64,000 nucleotides of DNA from Turnera subulata. Taxonomy: Eukaryota > Streptophyta > Magnoliopsida > Malpighiales > Passifloraceae. Shown one piece after another: positions 51,839 to 63,345 of the stretch; position 1 is the first letter of the stretch, and each line of letters begins with the position of its first letter. The translations under genes and the position numbers were made by a program. Under the pieces are notes generated by a model, which did not search any database, was not told the DNA's origin, and worked only from the letters and a program-made list of their open reading frames with translations. The stretch is from the NCBI GenBank assembly GCA_028386065.3, contig JAKUCV010001929.1, positions 29,784-93,783 on the forward strand, given 5' to 3'.

Positions 51839-52521
51839 ATGCCTGCTCCATCATCCATCTTCTTCGTCGAAGATGCCAACCTAGGCAAAAGAAATCAGCT
51901 GGCCTACAGCATGATCAACGAGCGTCCAGAGGAACTACCGAACGAGCTCGGCAGAATCCCACGTCTGGTCTTCATCGACGAACTCTACTCGTCGAGGTTC
52001 TTCGTCACTCTCATGGAAGAGACACTCTTCCTAGAGGACCAAGGCACTCTAAGGACCTCCTTCTACGGCTCGGCCAACTCCGTCATGTTTTTCATCTCTG
52101 AAAGACTTCAGGAGTTCAACCTAGAGTCCACTTGCCATTTCCTGGAGCAAAGTACCTACTACCAGCTCTCGATGACGGCCCAGAGCATGCCCAGAGTCAC
52201 TCGTCTGCCCGTAACTTGGCCAAAGGCCCGACTACTAGTGTGGAACTGCAGAGGAGTCGCTAGGCGTTCCCAGGAGTTCTCGCGTACCCTGAGGGACCTA
52301 AAGAACCAATACAAGCCAAACATGGTTCTTCTCACAGAGACCCAATGGTAGCCTGAAGACGATCACGGTCTCATCCCACTTCGGTTCCCTCAAGCAAACC
52401 GGTTCGAGCTTCCTGGCCAGAACAACACAGGTGGCATGTGTTTCTCGTGGAGCGACCGCAACCAAGTCAACATCAACAATGACCCCAACAGCTTCAGGGT
52501 CAACGTCGTTCCAAGGCGATG
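51839..52521 (+). CDS. Cassette 2: unknown N-terminal region plus start of a LINE-type endonuclease, one in-frame UAG
   Basis: The ATG at 51839 opens 170 codons to a TAG at 52349-52351. The same frame then continues 56 codons to TGA at 52519-52521. Residues 1-130 (start PAPSSIFFVEDANLG) match no family I know. From about residue 134, LLVWNCRGVARR and LLTETQ match the first strands of the exonuclease-endonuclease-phosphatase fold of LINEs, with the metal-binding Asn and Glu. After the TAG, GGMCFSW fits the next endonuclease block. The later catalytic residues are absent. It may be a LINE fragment captured by the LTR element, or a chimeric gene. Confidence 0.5.
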
Positions 52522-52796
52522 AATGTATTTTTATTTTTTTATAAAATATCAATGTAATATTTATGTTTGTAATGAAAATATTAGTATTATTAATAATATC
52601 TATATTTTCGCTTATTTATGGCATCATTTACCTCATATGTGAATGTTCTGCGACAGCTGGCATCCCTTGACTGGATCCATAATGCACTAACTAAAATGAT
52701 ATAAAATAATAAACAAATGGAGCGAACTATGCAAACAAGAACAACAAACACACAAGGACTGCCCAACAAGACCTAACGCCCGCTCCGCTACCAAAA

Positions 52797-55723
52797 TGAA
52801 ATGCCCCGACCCGTATTTACCGTACACAGTAAACACGTGCCGGAACTGTGACGACCCAACCAAACCAAGCCCAGCATACAGTGTATACAACAGAAACTCG
52901 GGCTCAACAGCCCAAAATAAAAACATCAGAAAAAACATAACCGGCCCAATGGCCCAACAATAGTAAAAATAATGCACAGTGGAAGACTTAATAACTCACA
53001 AAACACTGTATGCGACACTGATGCAAACTATGGATCTGAGTCCTGTCCAAGGGATAACGCCGCAGCCTGTCTGGAATGCATCAAACTTGTACCACAAATA
53101 ACTCATCCTATGGGATGAAAGCCCGCAGGTGAGGGGTGAGTCCGAAGTGCTCACAACCATGGATAGACGATCAATATGCAACACTAAAATTACTCAAGTC
53201 GAAAACAGAAAAACCGCCAAAACACACCAATCCAATAGACAAGACTAAAACCAGTCCAAGACCAAAAAGACTCAAATAAAAATCCAATTTCAAATTTTAT
53301 CTTGCCGGGCCCCGTCACGGATAAGCTAGGGGTAAGACCTGGTTCTCAACATATTCCGGGTGCCAGACCAAACCAAGAGAGCCCAGTGATCGACATCCCA
53401 AAAATAAGAACCCAGGGATAGACATCCCAAAAATAATCACGGGATAGACATCCCAAGCATAGACATGCTTAACACAAGTAACCTAGGTCATGGCCACCAC
53501 AAAACAGTCTTAAGCAGTCGAGTCGTACCACTACTTACCACGTGACAATTATATTATCATCATCGAAATCAAATCACAGGGATCAACATCCCTAACCGAA
53601 ATTCCGGGATAGACATCCCTATCCAAAACCGAGGATCGACATCCTTATCACAAATTATTATTTAATCCATTATTCTTACGGCCAAAGACACGAAAATGAA
53701 TATCCAAAACTCAACACGGGGATAAACATCCCAAAACCAAATCATAGCACCGGGATAAACATCTCGAATCAAACCACAGCAAATGCAACATTCAACAGTG
53801 CAACAACATCAGACACAACAACCGAGTAATACAGGCACATATTGAAGGAAATACATCCTCACCTTGGCTGATTACTCAACTCCAGAGACAATGACCGGTC
53901 CAAAGCTGGCTCCTCGAGAAACTGCCCGATATCCAAACCTATACAGCAAAACAACATGTTCACTTAAATGCACATAATCGGTATACTATGATGCCATAAA
54001 TTATAAATTAAACCCCCCTTCGGTTATACGCCATCATCTCCATAAAATTTATTATGCTTGCCAAAATATAATTACCAAGTATTATTATTTTATTTTTTTT
54101 CAAAGAGATATTATTATGTGTACACCACCATATTTATTTTCAAAACATTTCCATAGTATATATACCCCTTTTCTAAAAATGTTTTACTCTTATAATAATT
54201 TTTAAAGGATATTCATATACTATATAATTACATTACTTTCCCAAAAATATTTAACCAATTTCCAGAAGAATTAAGTCATAAATTTCCATGATTATTATTT
54301 ACCATAATATAATTTTCTAGAGAAATTAGTTGCTCATATATAATTTTTTTGAAATATATCCATAGTATATATATATCAACTATTTACCAAGTATTAATAA
54401 TTTTTCAAAATATATAAACCATACACTATATATACATATTTCCAGAAAATACATATTCCATAATATATTTATATATATTTTTCCAGTTTATTATTGTTTT
54501 TTTATTATCATTATTATTATTATTACTGTATTATTTTTTTATTAAAATCAGGCTGGGCCAAATCTCACAGCCCGCAATCCAACCCAACATATTACTATTC
54601 CAGCCCAACACCCAGCCCATAAAATTAACCCACAAAACCCAGCCTAAGGCCCAGGCACCCAAAACCCACGACCCAGGTGCCCAAGACCCGCGACCCAGGC
54701 GCCTTGAGGGTCGTCTTCAACAGCCGGGTCTGCTCACCTAGCAGCGGCGGGTGGTGCGACAAACGGCTGTGCAGCGCGGCTAGCGGAGCAACGCGAGCAG
54801 GGGACGGTGAGGTGGAGGCATAGGGAGGCGTGAGGTGACGGCTGCAGGCGTGCTACCCGGTCGTCGCCGGTTATGGGCCGTCGTGCGTGGAGAGGAAAGT
54901 GAGGCGGTGGCATACGTCCTGCAGCGACGAGCGAGGGAGCGCCGGTCACGGGATCGAAGCTTGCCGTGGAGAAGGAAGGTGAGGTCGGCCTCCAGTGCAC
55001 GATCGAAGTTCGTGCTTGCTCCACGATTTGTTGCTCATGGCGGTGGCGAGTTGAAGAGGTAGGAGATGCGATCTGCAGCAGCGGTCTATGAGTTGCTGGT
55101 TGCGGTGGCGGACGGAGGAGGAAAGAGGGAAAGAGAGGAGAGGGGAGGCGCTGGTGGTGGCGGTCTCGGGCAGTGGTGGTTCCGGTGGTGGCTCAGTCGG
55201 GTGGTGTGTTGTGTGTAGTTTAGTTGTGTTGTTTTTTTTTTTCTTCTGGTTTCTTAGGTGCAGGAAAGGAACGGGTTGTTGGCCGTGAGGGGATACAGAG
55301 AGTGAAGAAGGGTGATGCTAGGTGTGGGTGTGTTTTTGCAGGAAATGAAGGAAGTAAGGACGCAGGGTCACGGGGTGCACAGACAAAGCTCACAAGCGCA
55401 CAGGTAAGTCACAGGCTATACAGTGGGAGGCGGCTGCGTGACTCAATCACGCAGTCGTGTCCCGACCGGACCAGAAAATAACTGTAATACCCCCTTTTTT
55501 ACTTTCCGGTGCGATTTTTTCGAGAATTCCGGGACCCGAAAAATACCAACTTAGGCCCGAAAAATCCACGAAAAAATCCTGAGCGCGGGAAAAGCCTCGG
55601 TTTCGAAATACGACGCTCGATCTACCTTGAATTAATTACCCAAGATTTATTTTTTCTGTAAATCAGTGTAAAAAGACTTTTACAGTCCCGGTAAAATTCC
55701 AAATTTTTACCCGGGCTGTTACA
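52797..55723 (-). repeat. 5' LTR of the LARD-like element (complete)
   Basis: 2,927 bp with TG...CA ends on the minus strand. It adjoins the primer-binding-like TGGTAGCGGAGC just inside at about 52782-52793. It shares all landmarks with the other LTR, including the hairpin array and the GC-rich block. Confidence 0.86.
53384..53766. repeat. Array of GGGAT-ATCCC mini-hairpins in the right LTR
   Basis: The same motif series as in the left LTR, with one extra unit (CACCGGGATAAACATCTCG near 53750). About eight units in 380 bp. Confidence 0.75.
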
Positions 55724-57808
55724 TACTGTGAACAAGAATATTTTGTACTCTTTAGGAGTTTATGCTCTTCCAGAACGTAAACATATAATCTTCTAGATCA
55801 TAGTTAAGCTTGTGTTCTTCACAGTTTATTCATCTGTTGTAGGGGTATAGTATAGGTAGATGCAACAATATTCACATACAGTTTTCCACTCCCTCTTGAA
55901 TGCTGTTGCATTTTGGGTAGGAGAAATGGTGCTCTTCAAGAGCACATTAAAAACCCATGCTCTTTTGGAGCGTATTTCTCTTTTGAGATTATACTTTTCA
56001 TATATTACTTATATATAATTTTTGTTTATTCAATACGGAATACGTCATTGCATCGTCTCCAGGACAAATGCTCGAGTCAACAATAATTTCACATCCACGT
56101 TAAAAATTAACAATTATAACATACTGTAAAGTAAACATAATTTAATAAAATATAACAATTAACATTGAAATAGAACATAAAATGAAATTATTCAATATAT
56201 ATTGGCTTGCACCTTCAGGATAAGCAAGATAAATACAATATAAATTTTCTGGTCATATCCATCTTCTGGTGGTCATATAATATCCATCTTCTGGCGGTTT
56301 ATGTTTTTCATCAATTTTCTTTGAAGGATCTACAGGATCTTCCGGCTATAAAACATCCGATCTTTGCCATTTTTCTTTTATTGAGTCTTCTAGACTATTA
56401 TCATTTAAATACATTTCCAAATTTTAATGCTCATGATAAATTTCTTCCGGAAATTTTAAGGGCTTCGGATACAAATGTTGTAATATTAACATAATTCTAA
56501 AAATTAAATAAATAAAAGACATAATTAAATTAAATAAATAAATATGGGCCTTTTATTAATTAGCCCAACTAAAAATAAATAACCAAAAAATAAAAGTGAT
56601 GGGCCTTGTATAAGCCCAAGCAAAACATAAATGAAATTAAAAGCGAGAAATTAAATGCAATAGGCCTTTTTAATAGCCCAATCGAAATTTAAATAAAAAC
56701 ATCAAATATGCTTACTCGATAAATCTTTCAGCAATAATAATAGCATAATAATATAAAATATGCTTACTCGATAAATCTTTCAGCAATAATAATAATATAA
56801 TAATATAATATATATGCTTACTCGATAAATTTTTCGGCAATAATAATAATATAATAATATAATATATATGCTTACTCGATAAATCTTTCAGCAATAATAA
56901 TAACGTAATAATATAATATATGCTTACTCCATAAATCTTTCAGCAGTATAAATTCTTCCCCTCTTTTTTATCCCCTTTTTTTATCATAATATATATTTGC
57001 TGATTTTTTTTAACTGTATATGTATTCATTGTTTCTCCTTTTTTTATATTTTTTTATAATTCGGACTGGGCCGAATAACCAGCCCAACAGGTCAGCCCAC
57101 AAGGCCCAGGTGCAAGGCCCAGGCCAAGTTAACAGCCCGACCCAACACCCAAGCCCGCGACCTAAACCGGCCCGTGAGAGCACAGCCCACTACATCCGGG
57201 TCAGACCCGTTAAAACGGGTCATCATCAACCCGTTGAAACGGGTCGTCCCCAACCTGCAGAAGGCAGCACGACGAACGGGGAGGGCGGCTGCAAAACAAG
57301 GAGACGAGAAGGGGCGACGCGACTGGTGGCGGTGCAAGGAGTCGTGAGGCGCGGCGTCGGCAGGACACAAGGGAGGAGACAGGTCGGATCGCCGAGTTTG
57401 ACACGCATGAGGCAGCGGCGATGAGCTTCAGAGGCGAGGGCGGCACTGTCTTTTGTTGTGACGGCGACCGAGTGAGTGACGAGGAGGAGACACGGTTGCT
57501 GGCTCGTCGTCGCGAGGTTGCAGGTGAGGCAGACCGGACGGGTCTTGCCGGGTCGCGGGCGTGGCCGTCGAGTTTCCTCTTCCCGGCGGCGCGTCCGGCG
57601 GCGTCAGAGGGCGGGGAAGGTGCCGGTCGGTTGGCGCCAGCGAGGGAAAGGCCTTCGGGGTGGTGGTGAGGCGAGGAACGCTAACGGGTGAACACTAACG
57701 TGGAGGGTGAAGGTGACGGTACTGTTTCTGTGTTGTTTTTTTTTTCATCTTTCTTTCTTCTCTTCGCCGGTTTCCTTCTTCGGGTAAGAGCTCATCGTGC
57801 TGATAACG
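55724..57808 (-). pseudogene. Copia 5' internal region, degenerate
   Basis: Lies between the nested element and the copia 5' LTR. Minus-strand TATCAGCACGA just inside the LTR (about 57794-57804) is a plausible primer site. A block near 55885-55985 (CACTCCCTCTTGAATGCTG, then CATTAAAAACCCATGC) resembles the copia 3' border at 44484, hinting at another copia relic. No intact gag is seen. The GC-rich part (57060-57720) has long overlapping frames on both strands that look like composition effects. Confidence 0.55.
56707..56946. repeat. Minisatellite, about 5 copies of a 52-56 bp unit
   Basis: Five head-to-tail copies of TATGCTTACTCGATAAATC followed by TTTCAGCAATAATAATAATA, with variation in the ATA part. 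Confidence 0.88.
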
Positions 57809-58004
57809 TGTTGTAAGTAATGAGATGATGATGAGGAAGAAGAAGAAGAGAAGAGAAGAAGGGAGGCAGTAGCAGGAAGAGCCAATGGCTCAGTTCAGTC
57901 TTATTCAATCATCCACTGGCAATAAACTCAGTACAATATATAATGAGAAGGATACTATGTGTTAGGTGTAACAATGACATACATAATACACACGTTTTAT
58001 AACA
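57809..58004 (-). repeat. 5' LTR of copia element
   Basis: 196 bp, nearly identical to 44288-44483, followed by target duplication GATGG at 58005-58009. Confidence 0.88.
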
Positions 58005-58009
58005 GATGG

Positions 58010-58589
58010 CATATAAAAATTTGGCGTTCCGTGCTTCCACCTTTATTTAAAGTATTTTTAGTTGACTAGCTCAATATACCTCTTCATTTAAAATGAATTC
58101 CATCCCTCCTGAGAATACTTGCAAATTTAGTGCGCCTTTTAGTCGCCTTTTTTTATTTCTAAAATTCTTATACAGTTTTATTTAGAGCATTTTTATTTAA
58201 GACTGAAAAAACAAAAGGAACAGCATGTACATAATATAAAAGAAATCAGCAATATTGAAGGGATATTTGATAAAGAAATTTCTTAACAATAGAAATCCAC
58301 TATACACCAAAAAGAAAGTTTAGAGCTTAGCTATTAAGATTTTGGGATTTTTGGTATTCAAACTTAGGGAAAAGAATCTAATATGGGAAAATATGTTTTG
58401 GGGGTTGGCATTTTTATTCCTAAAATATCAATATTCTTTTATTAAAGCCCTTTAATGTTTACATATGTGTTATATTGGCCTGGGTCTAATTGAAAAAAAA
58501 ATTAAAATTTCAAGATTGAATTACATTCCTAAAATTTGATGATCCTTCATTTAAAAAAAACAAAAACAAAAAAATCTTATTGTGTGTCA
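58010..58589. other. AT-rich spacer, no gene
   Basis: DNA beyond the copia element. No open frame or repeat that I can support. Confidence 0.5.
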
Positions 58590-58766
58590 TTATAAATCCT
58601 CTTTTGAAGGAGATACATCTTGTTGTGTAGTTTCATGTGGTAGGTTGAGATCAATTCTTATATCACATTTTTATTCAAATTGTTTGTATTTTTAATTATG
58701 TATTCTCAGATCTCTAGATCTGTTTATGTGAATGAAGAATGCTCCGTTTCTCAAAAAAAAAAAAAC
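58590..58766 (+). mobile_element. 5'-truncated copy of the retroposon family at 33364
   Basis: From CATTATAAATCCTC to TTTCTC and poly-A (58754-58766), this matches the 3' end of the 602-bp retroposon, including CTCAGATCTCTAGATCTG. It abuts a desaturase exon 3 relic. No clear target duplication was found. Confidence 0.72.
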
Positions 58767-58931
58767 AGGATACGAATCCTTATCTTGCAGTAATCTACAC
58801 GTCAATCCAAGAAAGAGCAATATCTATGCCCATGGCAACATTGGCAAGTTAGTTATGCCTTATAATGATAAGAACCTAGCAAAGATATGTGATACAATTT
58901 CTTCAGATGGGAAAGACCATAAAGTTGATCT
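58767..58931 (+). pseudogene. Exon 3 relic of an acyl-ACP desaturase
   Basis: After CAG, a run homologous to exon 3 starts NPYLAVIYTSIQERA, shifts frame, and continues AHGNIGKL, LAKICDTISSDGKDHK. The metal-binding DEKRH has become DGKDH. The match begins at the intron/exon border, so it is a genomic rather than processed copy. It may belong with the broken exon 1 at 34106, or be a separate duplicate. Confidence 0.8.
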
Positions 58932-59587
58932 TTTCTTTTGCTATGATTAGGAGTGGATGAATCAACAGGCCGAAGCAATATTTCTTTTTGACCATCAAAA
59001 AGTTAATAAGGCCATGCAACCGCCTTACCTAAATTTTTTTGAAAAAAAAATTCTTTTAGAATTTGAATAGTTTGTTGGAACCAAAATACCAGGAGCTCCT
59101 GCACAAAACTTAGTGATTGATGTAATCATTACTTCTTCCTCTTCATGAGCCAAGAGGTTTTCCTCGTCCCATCAGCAAGCCACCTTATCACAGATTGAAG
59201 CCAAAAGATCCTGGGGCTTTCTTAAAGTGTTCGATCATGTACAATCCCTAATCGAAGTAAATGATGTTGTACTCTGAAAGGTTATCCCATAACTCCAAAT
59301 GGAGTTTGGAGAGAACTTGGGAGAATATGTTCTCAAGTTCTTCAAACACCGCCACCTAGCAATTTGCGTTTAAGACTATAAAAGCATTTGCTATAAGCAT
59401 CACAAAACATAATCAATTCAAGAACGCATATAAAAATTATTACCTCAATATTCCAGAGATCATCGACCCAGCTATCGGCATGGAATAACATGGACAATGT
59501 TGTCTTGATGCCAAGAAATATTTGAGCCGATGTCTTTGCAAAGAGATGACTTTCGACCCATGTGGCTGTGCCAAGACATCATGGATT

Positions 59588-62500
59588 GTACAAATCCCGA
59601 AAAAGCTGTGTCACCATAGTAATTGGATTTGAAAACAGAACAAGTTTGTTTAAGAGAATGCAATAAACGAAAAAAGATTGATTCTTGAAAAGAAGAGAGG
59701 CCTCAAAAAGCAAGAAAACTGTTAAGAAATGATTTCAGTGTCATCCCTTTCTCCAATCCTCTAGAAAATATGATTGACCATCAAAAACTTAATAAGGCCA
59801 TGCGTACCTAAAATTTTTTTAAAATAATTTTTTTTAGTTTTTGAATAATAATATGACATTGTGTACCCAACTATAGTTGATACTTCCATGTCAACTACAT
59901 TAGACTCGTGGGTTGTGATTGTGACTATCCTTCTGCGAGTTAAAATGTTATTATCATAGTTACTATGCATTACTTTCCTTTTGCGGGGTTGACATCAATT
60001 TTTGTTTTTGTTATTATTAATTTCACCCGTCATACTATAATCATTTGTTTCTTACTTTGAGTAGTAATAGGCTAATAGCATCTCCCATCTGCCAAGTTTA
60101 AAGTATTGTTACAAGCATTTTTTTTGGTAAAATATCAATTTTATTAGAAAACTTACAATATCATGGGAGGAAAGTAGAACAACCAACCATATTTAAAAAT
60201 AAAACAAACGCAACAAACAAACCTAGGATACATCCCAAGCATGACATGAATTACTTGGCCAAGAGGACATAAAAAAACTAAGTAAGATGCCAACACCAGT
60301 ATAGTCTAGAAAGGGATTAATGCATAAAAATATCCCTAAACTTTATTTTTTTCATCACTGTTGTCTCTGGACAAATTATTGGGTGATTTATGTCCCTAAA
60401 CTTATGTTCAACCGAGTAAAGTGAACCATTTCCCTGCTACAACCGGTTCTGGAGGTGGGGTTCACATTTTGTATAATAAAAAATTATTTTCCAACCTTTT
60501 CAGTATTCCACGTCAGATTTAAAGTTAAGAAAATTTTTTTAAAAAAATTACATTTTATGTGTGGGTCCCACACCCATAATTTGATTAAAAATCCTAGCCT
60601 TCAAGTTCAATTCCTCATTCACAGTTCTACCAAATGTATAAGCCAAGCTTTACAACAAGTCAAATAAACAAAAACAACTGGAAAAAAAGAGATTGGCTCC
60701 TACACAAATTGCGTTAACAACAGAATAGATACAATACAAACAATCTGCAAGAAACTCTTGGGCTAAGATTCAAACTTATAGAAGCAAAATAATAGAATCC
60801 AAGATATACCTTGGTTCCTAGTACTGGGATAAAACTGGGATAAAAAAGAGTTCATCTCGAGCAGTAAGTCCTCTTCTTCACCAACATCTTGGCAGCAGTA
60901 CCATAAGGCTCTTCGAAGGCAGTAGAAATCCACGACAGATCCGATACATCCTTCTTATTCCCAGTACTAGACTGCTCTCCACTAGGACTAATCACAACCA
61001 AAGTTTCCCACTTTAGCACAACCCCACAAGGCAACTATAAGACAGGAGCATACCAGAGCCTTACATTGAGCGCCGCCACCAGCATCCTCTTGGATGCAAA
61101 AGAAGCCGACAAGGGCTTCACCCGTCAGCGCCCGTCAAGACCAAGTTGTAAGCGTCTTGTGCTCATCGATGATTGACAGCAGCAAGTAGTGCCTTGCAGA
61201 TGCCGCGATTAGGGAACTGATTGTCCATATAACCCTCAATTTCAAGAGCATGCCGTCGTCAATCCCTAGCTCGCCGCTCAGCAATTCGATTCGCAGGAAC
61301 CGAACTCGTTTAAGTTCTTCAGGACCTGGGTGGGTGAGTGGTGGGTGACGCCGACAGTTGTGGTCAAAATCCCTACCCTCTCCGTCTTCTCCTCCTCCTC
61401 CCCGATGGAGAGACCTGGGATGCGGCGAAGCCGTCTCACTTGGGGCCGAGGGCCTCGAAGGGCTTGGCAATACTGGAGAAGACGAAGTAGTAGAGGAAGG
61501 ACAAGGAGGCTGCGGCGGCAGAGGAGGAAGACGAAGAAGAGGAGTAAGGGGGCTTAGAATCAGAGGAAGGAGATGGTGGTCGTCGGAGAAGACGCAATCG
61601 ATGCAAACGTTTTTTATATCCCACACACCTTTCTTTCATTTTCTAATAAAAAAATTATATTAAAAGTAGATCTGACGTGGAATATAAAAACAGTAGAAAA
61701 TTAATTTTTGATTAAACGTAAGATGGGGACCACCTCCGAAACCGGTTATTGTAGGGAAATAGCCCTCTTTACTCGGTTTAACACAAGTTTGGGGACATAA
61801 ATCACTCAATAATTTATTTAGGGACAACAGTGATGAAAAAAATAAAGTTTAGGGACATTTTCATGCATTAACCCGTCTTGAAAGGTACTGTATAACACAT
61901 TAAGTTTACTATATAACACATTAGTATCAGAAAAAGTCTCCAAATTTCCTATAGTCTAGAAAGGTACTTCCTTTTAAGTTTACTATAATCTAGAATGGAC
62001 CATGTGAAACACATTCATCAATAAAATAAAAATCAACATGCTTTGAGGACTGGTGCAAGGATGCACCAATCCGTCACATGTTGGTCAGGCCATCGAGATC
62101 CCACAACATATCCGGCACAGGTCTTTTACGATATCAGGCGAAGACTGTACACCCTCTTTCAAGCCGGAAGCAGCGTTGATAATTTGTGGGATACTGAGGT
62201 CTGTAAAAAATATTAGTCTAGAATGGACCATGTGAAACACATTCATCAATAAAATAAAAATAGCCAATCCCGAAAAGGGTGCGTCACCATAGTATTTGGA
62301 TTTGAAAACAGAACAAGATTGTTTACGAGAATGCAAGAATGGGAAAAAGATTGATTCTTGAAAAGAAGAGAGGCCTGGGAAACAAGAGAACTGTTGAAGA
62401 AATAATTTCAGTTTTATCCATAGAAACTAATTCTTCAATCCTCTTGAAGATATGGTTGACCATCAAAAAGTTAATAAGGCCATGAAACCTTACCTAAAAT

Positions 62501-63161
62501 TTTTTTAAAACTATTTTTTTTTGAATTTGAATAATAACATGACATCTGTGTACCCAACCATAGTTGATACTTCTATGTCAACTACATTAGACTCTTGAGT
62601 TGTGATTGTGACTTTCCTTCCACGAGTTAAAATGTTGTTATAATAGTTACTATGTATTACTTTCCTTTAGCGGGGTTGACATCAATTTTTGTTTTTGTTA
62701 TTATTAATATCACCCGTCATACTTTGTGTAATCATTTGTTTCTTACTTTGAGTAGTAATAGCATCTCCCATCTGCCAAGTTTAAAGTATTGTTACAAGCA
62801 TTTTTTTTTTTTGATAAAATATCAATTTTATTAGAAAACTTACGAGAGGAAAGTAGAACAACCAACCATATTTAAAAATAAAACAAACGACAACAAACAA
62901 ACTTAAGATACTTTATCCCAAGCATGACATGAATTACTTGGCCAAGAGGACATAAAAAAAAACTAAGTAAGATGCCAACACCGTTATAGTCTAGAAAGGT
63001 ACTATATAACACATTAAGTTTACTATATAACACATTAGTATCAGAAAAAGTATTCTCTCCAAATTTCCTATAGTCTAGAAAGGTACTTCCTTTTAAGTTT
63101 ACTATAATCTAGAATGGACTATGTGAAACACATTCATCAATAAAATAAAAATCAACATGCT
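59588..63161. repeat. Tandem duplication of about 0.9 kb, unit A split by a Mutator-like element
   Basis: Unit A (59588-62044 without the element at 60313-61874) and unit B (62262-63161) share long stretches, such as ACAGAACAAG, GACCATCAAAAA, TATCAATTTTATTAGAAAAC and TATAGTCTAGAAAGG. A partial third copy of the end lies at 62216-62262. A short segment (62045-62215) between them has a minus-strand frame that I do not recognise (ASGLKEGVQSSPDIVKDLC). No functional gene is supported. Confidence 0.8.
60313..61874. mobile_element. Mutator-like element, possible Pack-MULE
   Basis: Inverted repeats of about 200 bp begin GGGATTAATGCATAAAAAT / GGGTTAATGCATGAAAATG. A 9-bp duplication with one change (GTCTAGAAA at 60304-60312, GTCTTGAAA at 61875-61883) flanks them. 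Unit B keeps the empty site near 62991. The interior carries GC-rich, gene-like minus-strand frames (61135-61626 and 60852-61034, the latter with AFEEPYGTAAKMLVKKR), possibly captured exons whose source I cannot name. No transposase is seen. Confidence 0.82.
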
Positions 63162-63345
63162 TAACACTCTATTAATTATCCTTGAATCCTAAACATGTTT
63201 GGATCCACGGATTCAAAATTTATGAATCTACCCAAACACCAAATGTTTCCGCAACGATATGTAAACCATCACTGTTTAACAAGCAATATCATATTTGGCC
63301 TGTAACTAGTGGGATCTCTAAGCACGTTGTATTATCACGAAAAAC

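Larger units (their letters stand above)
50245..52796. other. Interior of the LARD-like element: two opposite-strand gene cassettes
   Basis: The interior lacks retroelement coding domains. On the plus strand it holds two units, each with a TATA box, a short leader and an ORF (50388-50852 and 51562-52521). Between them (50870-51540) no coding region is evident. Because the element runs on the minus strand, these units would be antisense to its genomic RNA. Confidence 0.7.
47359..55723 (-). mobile_element. Non-autonomous long-LTR retroelement (LARD-like), nested in the copia element
   Basis: Two direct repeats of about 2.9 kb (47359-50244 and 52797-55723) bound a 2,552-bp interior. On the minus strand the LTR starts TGTAACAGCCCGGG and ends GGGGCATTTCA. 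Just inside the minus-strand 5' LTR, TGGTAGCGGAGC matches 10 of 12 bases of the usual initiator-Met primer site. AAGGTGGG precedes the other LTR as a polypurine tract. These fix the minus orientation. The distal 31 bp of the left LTR are missing, so no target duplication is visible. No gag or pol is present. The LTRs are highly similar, implying a fairly recent insertion. Confidence 0.86.
44288..58004 (-). mobile_element. Ty1/copia element, 13.7 kb including a nested LTR element
   Basis: Two 196-bp LTRs (44288-44483 and 57809-58004) are nearly identical, start TGTTGTAA and end TATAACA on the plus strand. A 5-bp duplication GATGG flanks them at 44283-44287 and 58005-58009. Polypurine AAGGGGGAG next to the 44483 end, and pol domains reading leftward, set the minus orientation. 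About 5 kb is copia-derived (44484-47358 and 55724-57808); the rest is the nested element. Coding parts are degenerate. Confidence 0.9.

Noticed and set aside
52797..55723. Plus-strand orientation for the LARD-like element (making the cassettes sense)
   Set aside because: In plus orientation no primer-binding site follows the left LTR and no purine tract precedes the right LTR; both signals fit the minus strand.
57020..57691. Arg/Pro-rich frames in the copia leader as genes
   Set aside because: Overlapping frames on both strands, no recognisable domain, no gag motif.
61135..61663. Minus-strand 163-codon frame as a real host gene
   Set aside because: Lies inside a Mutator-like element, low-complexity first half; kept only as possible captured DNA.
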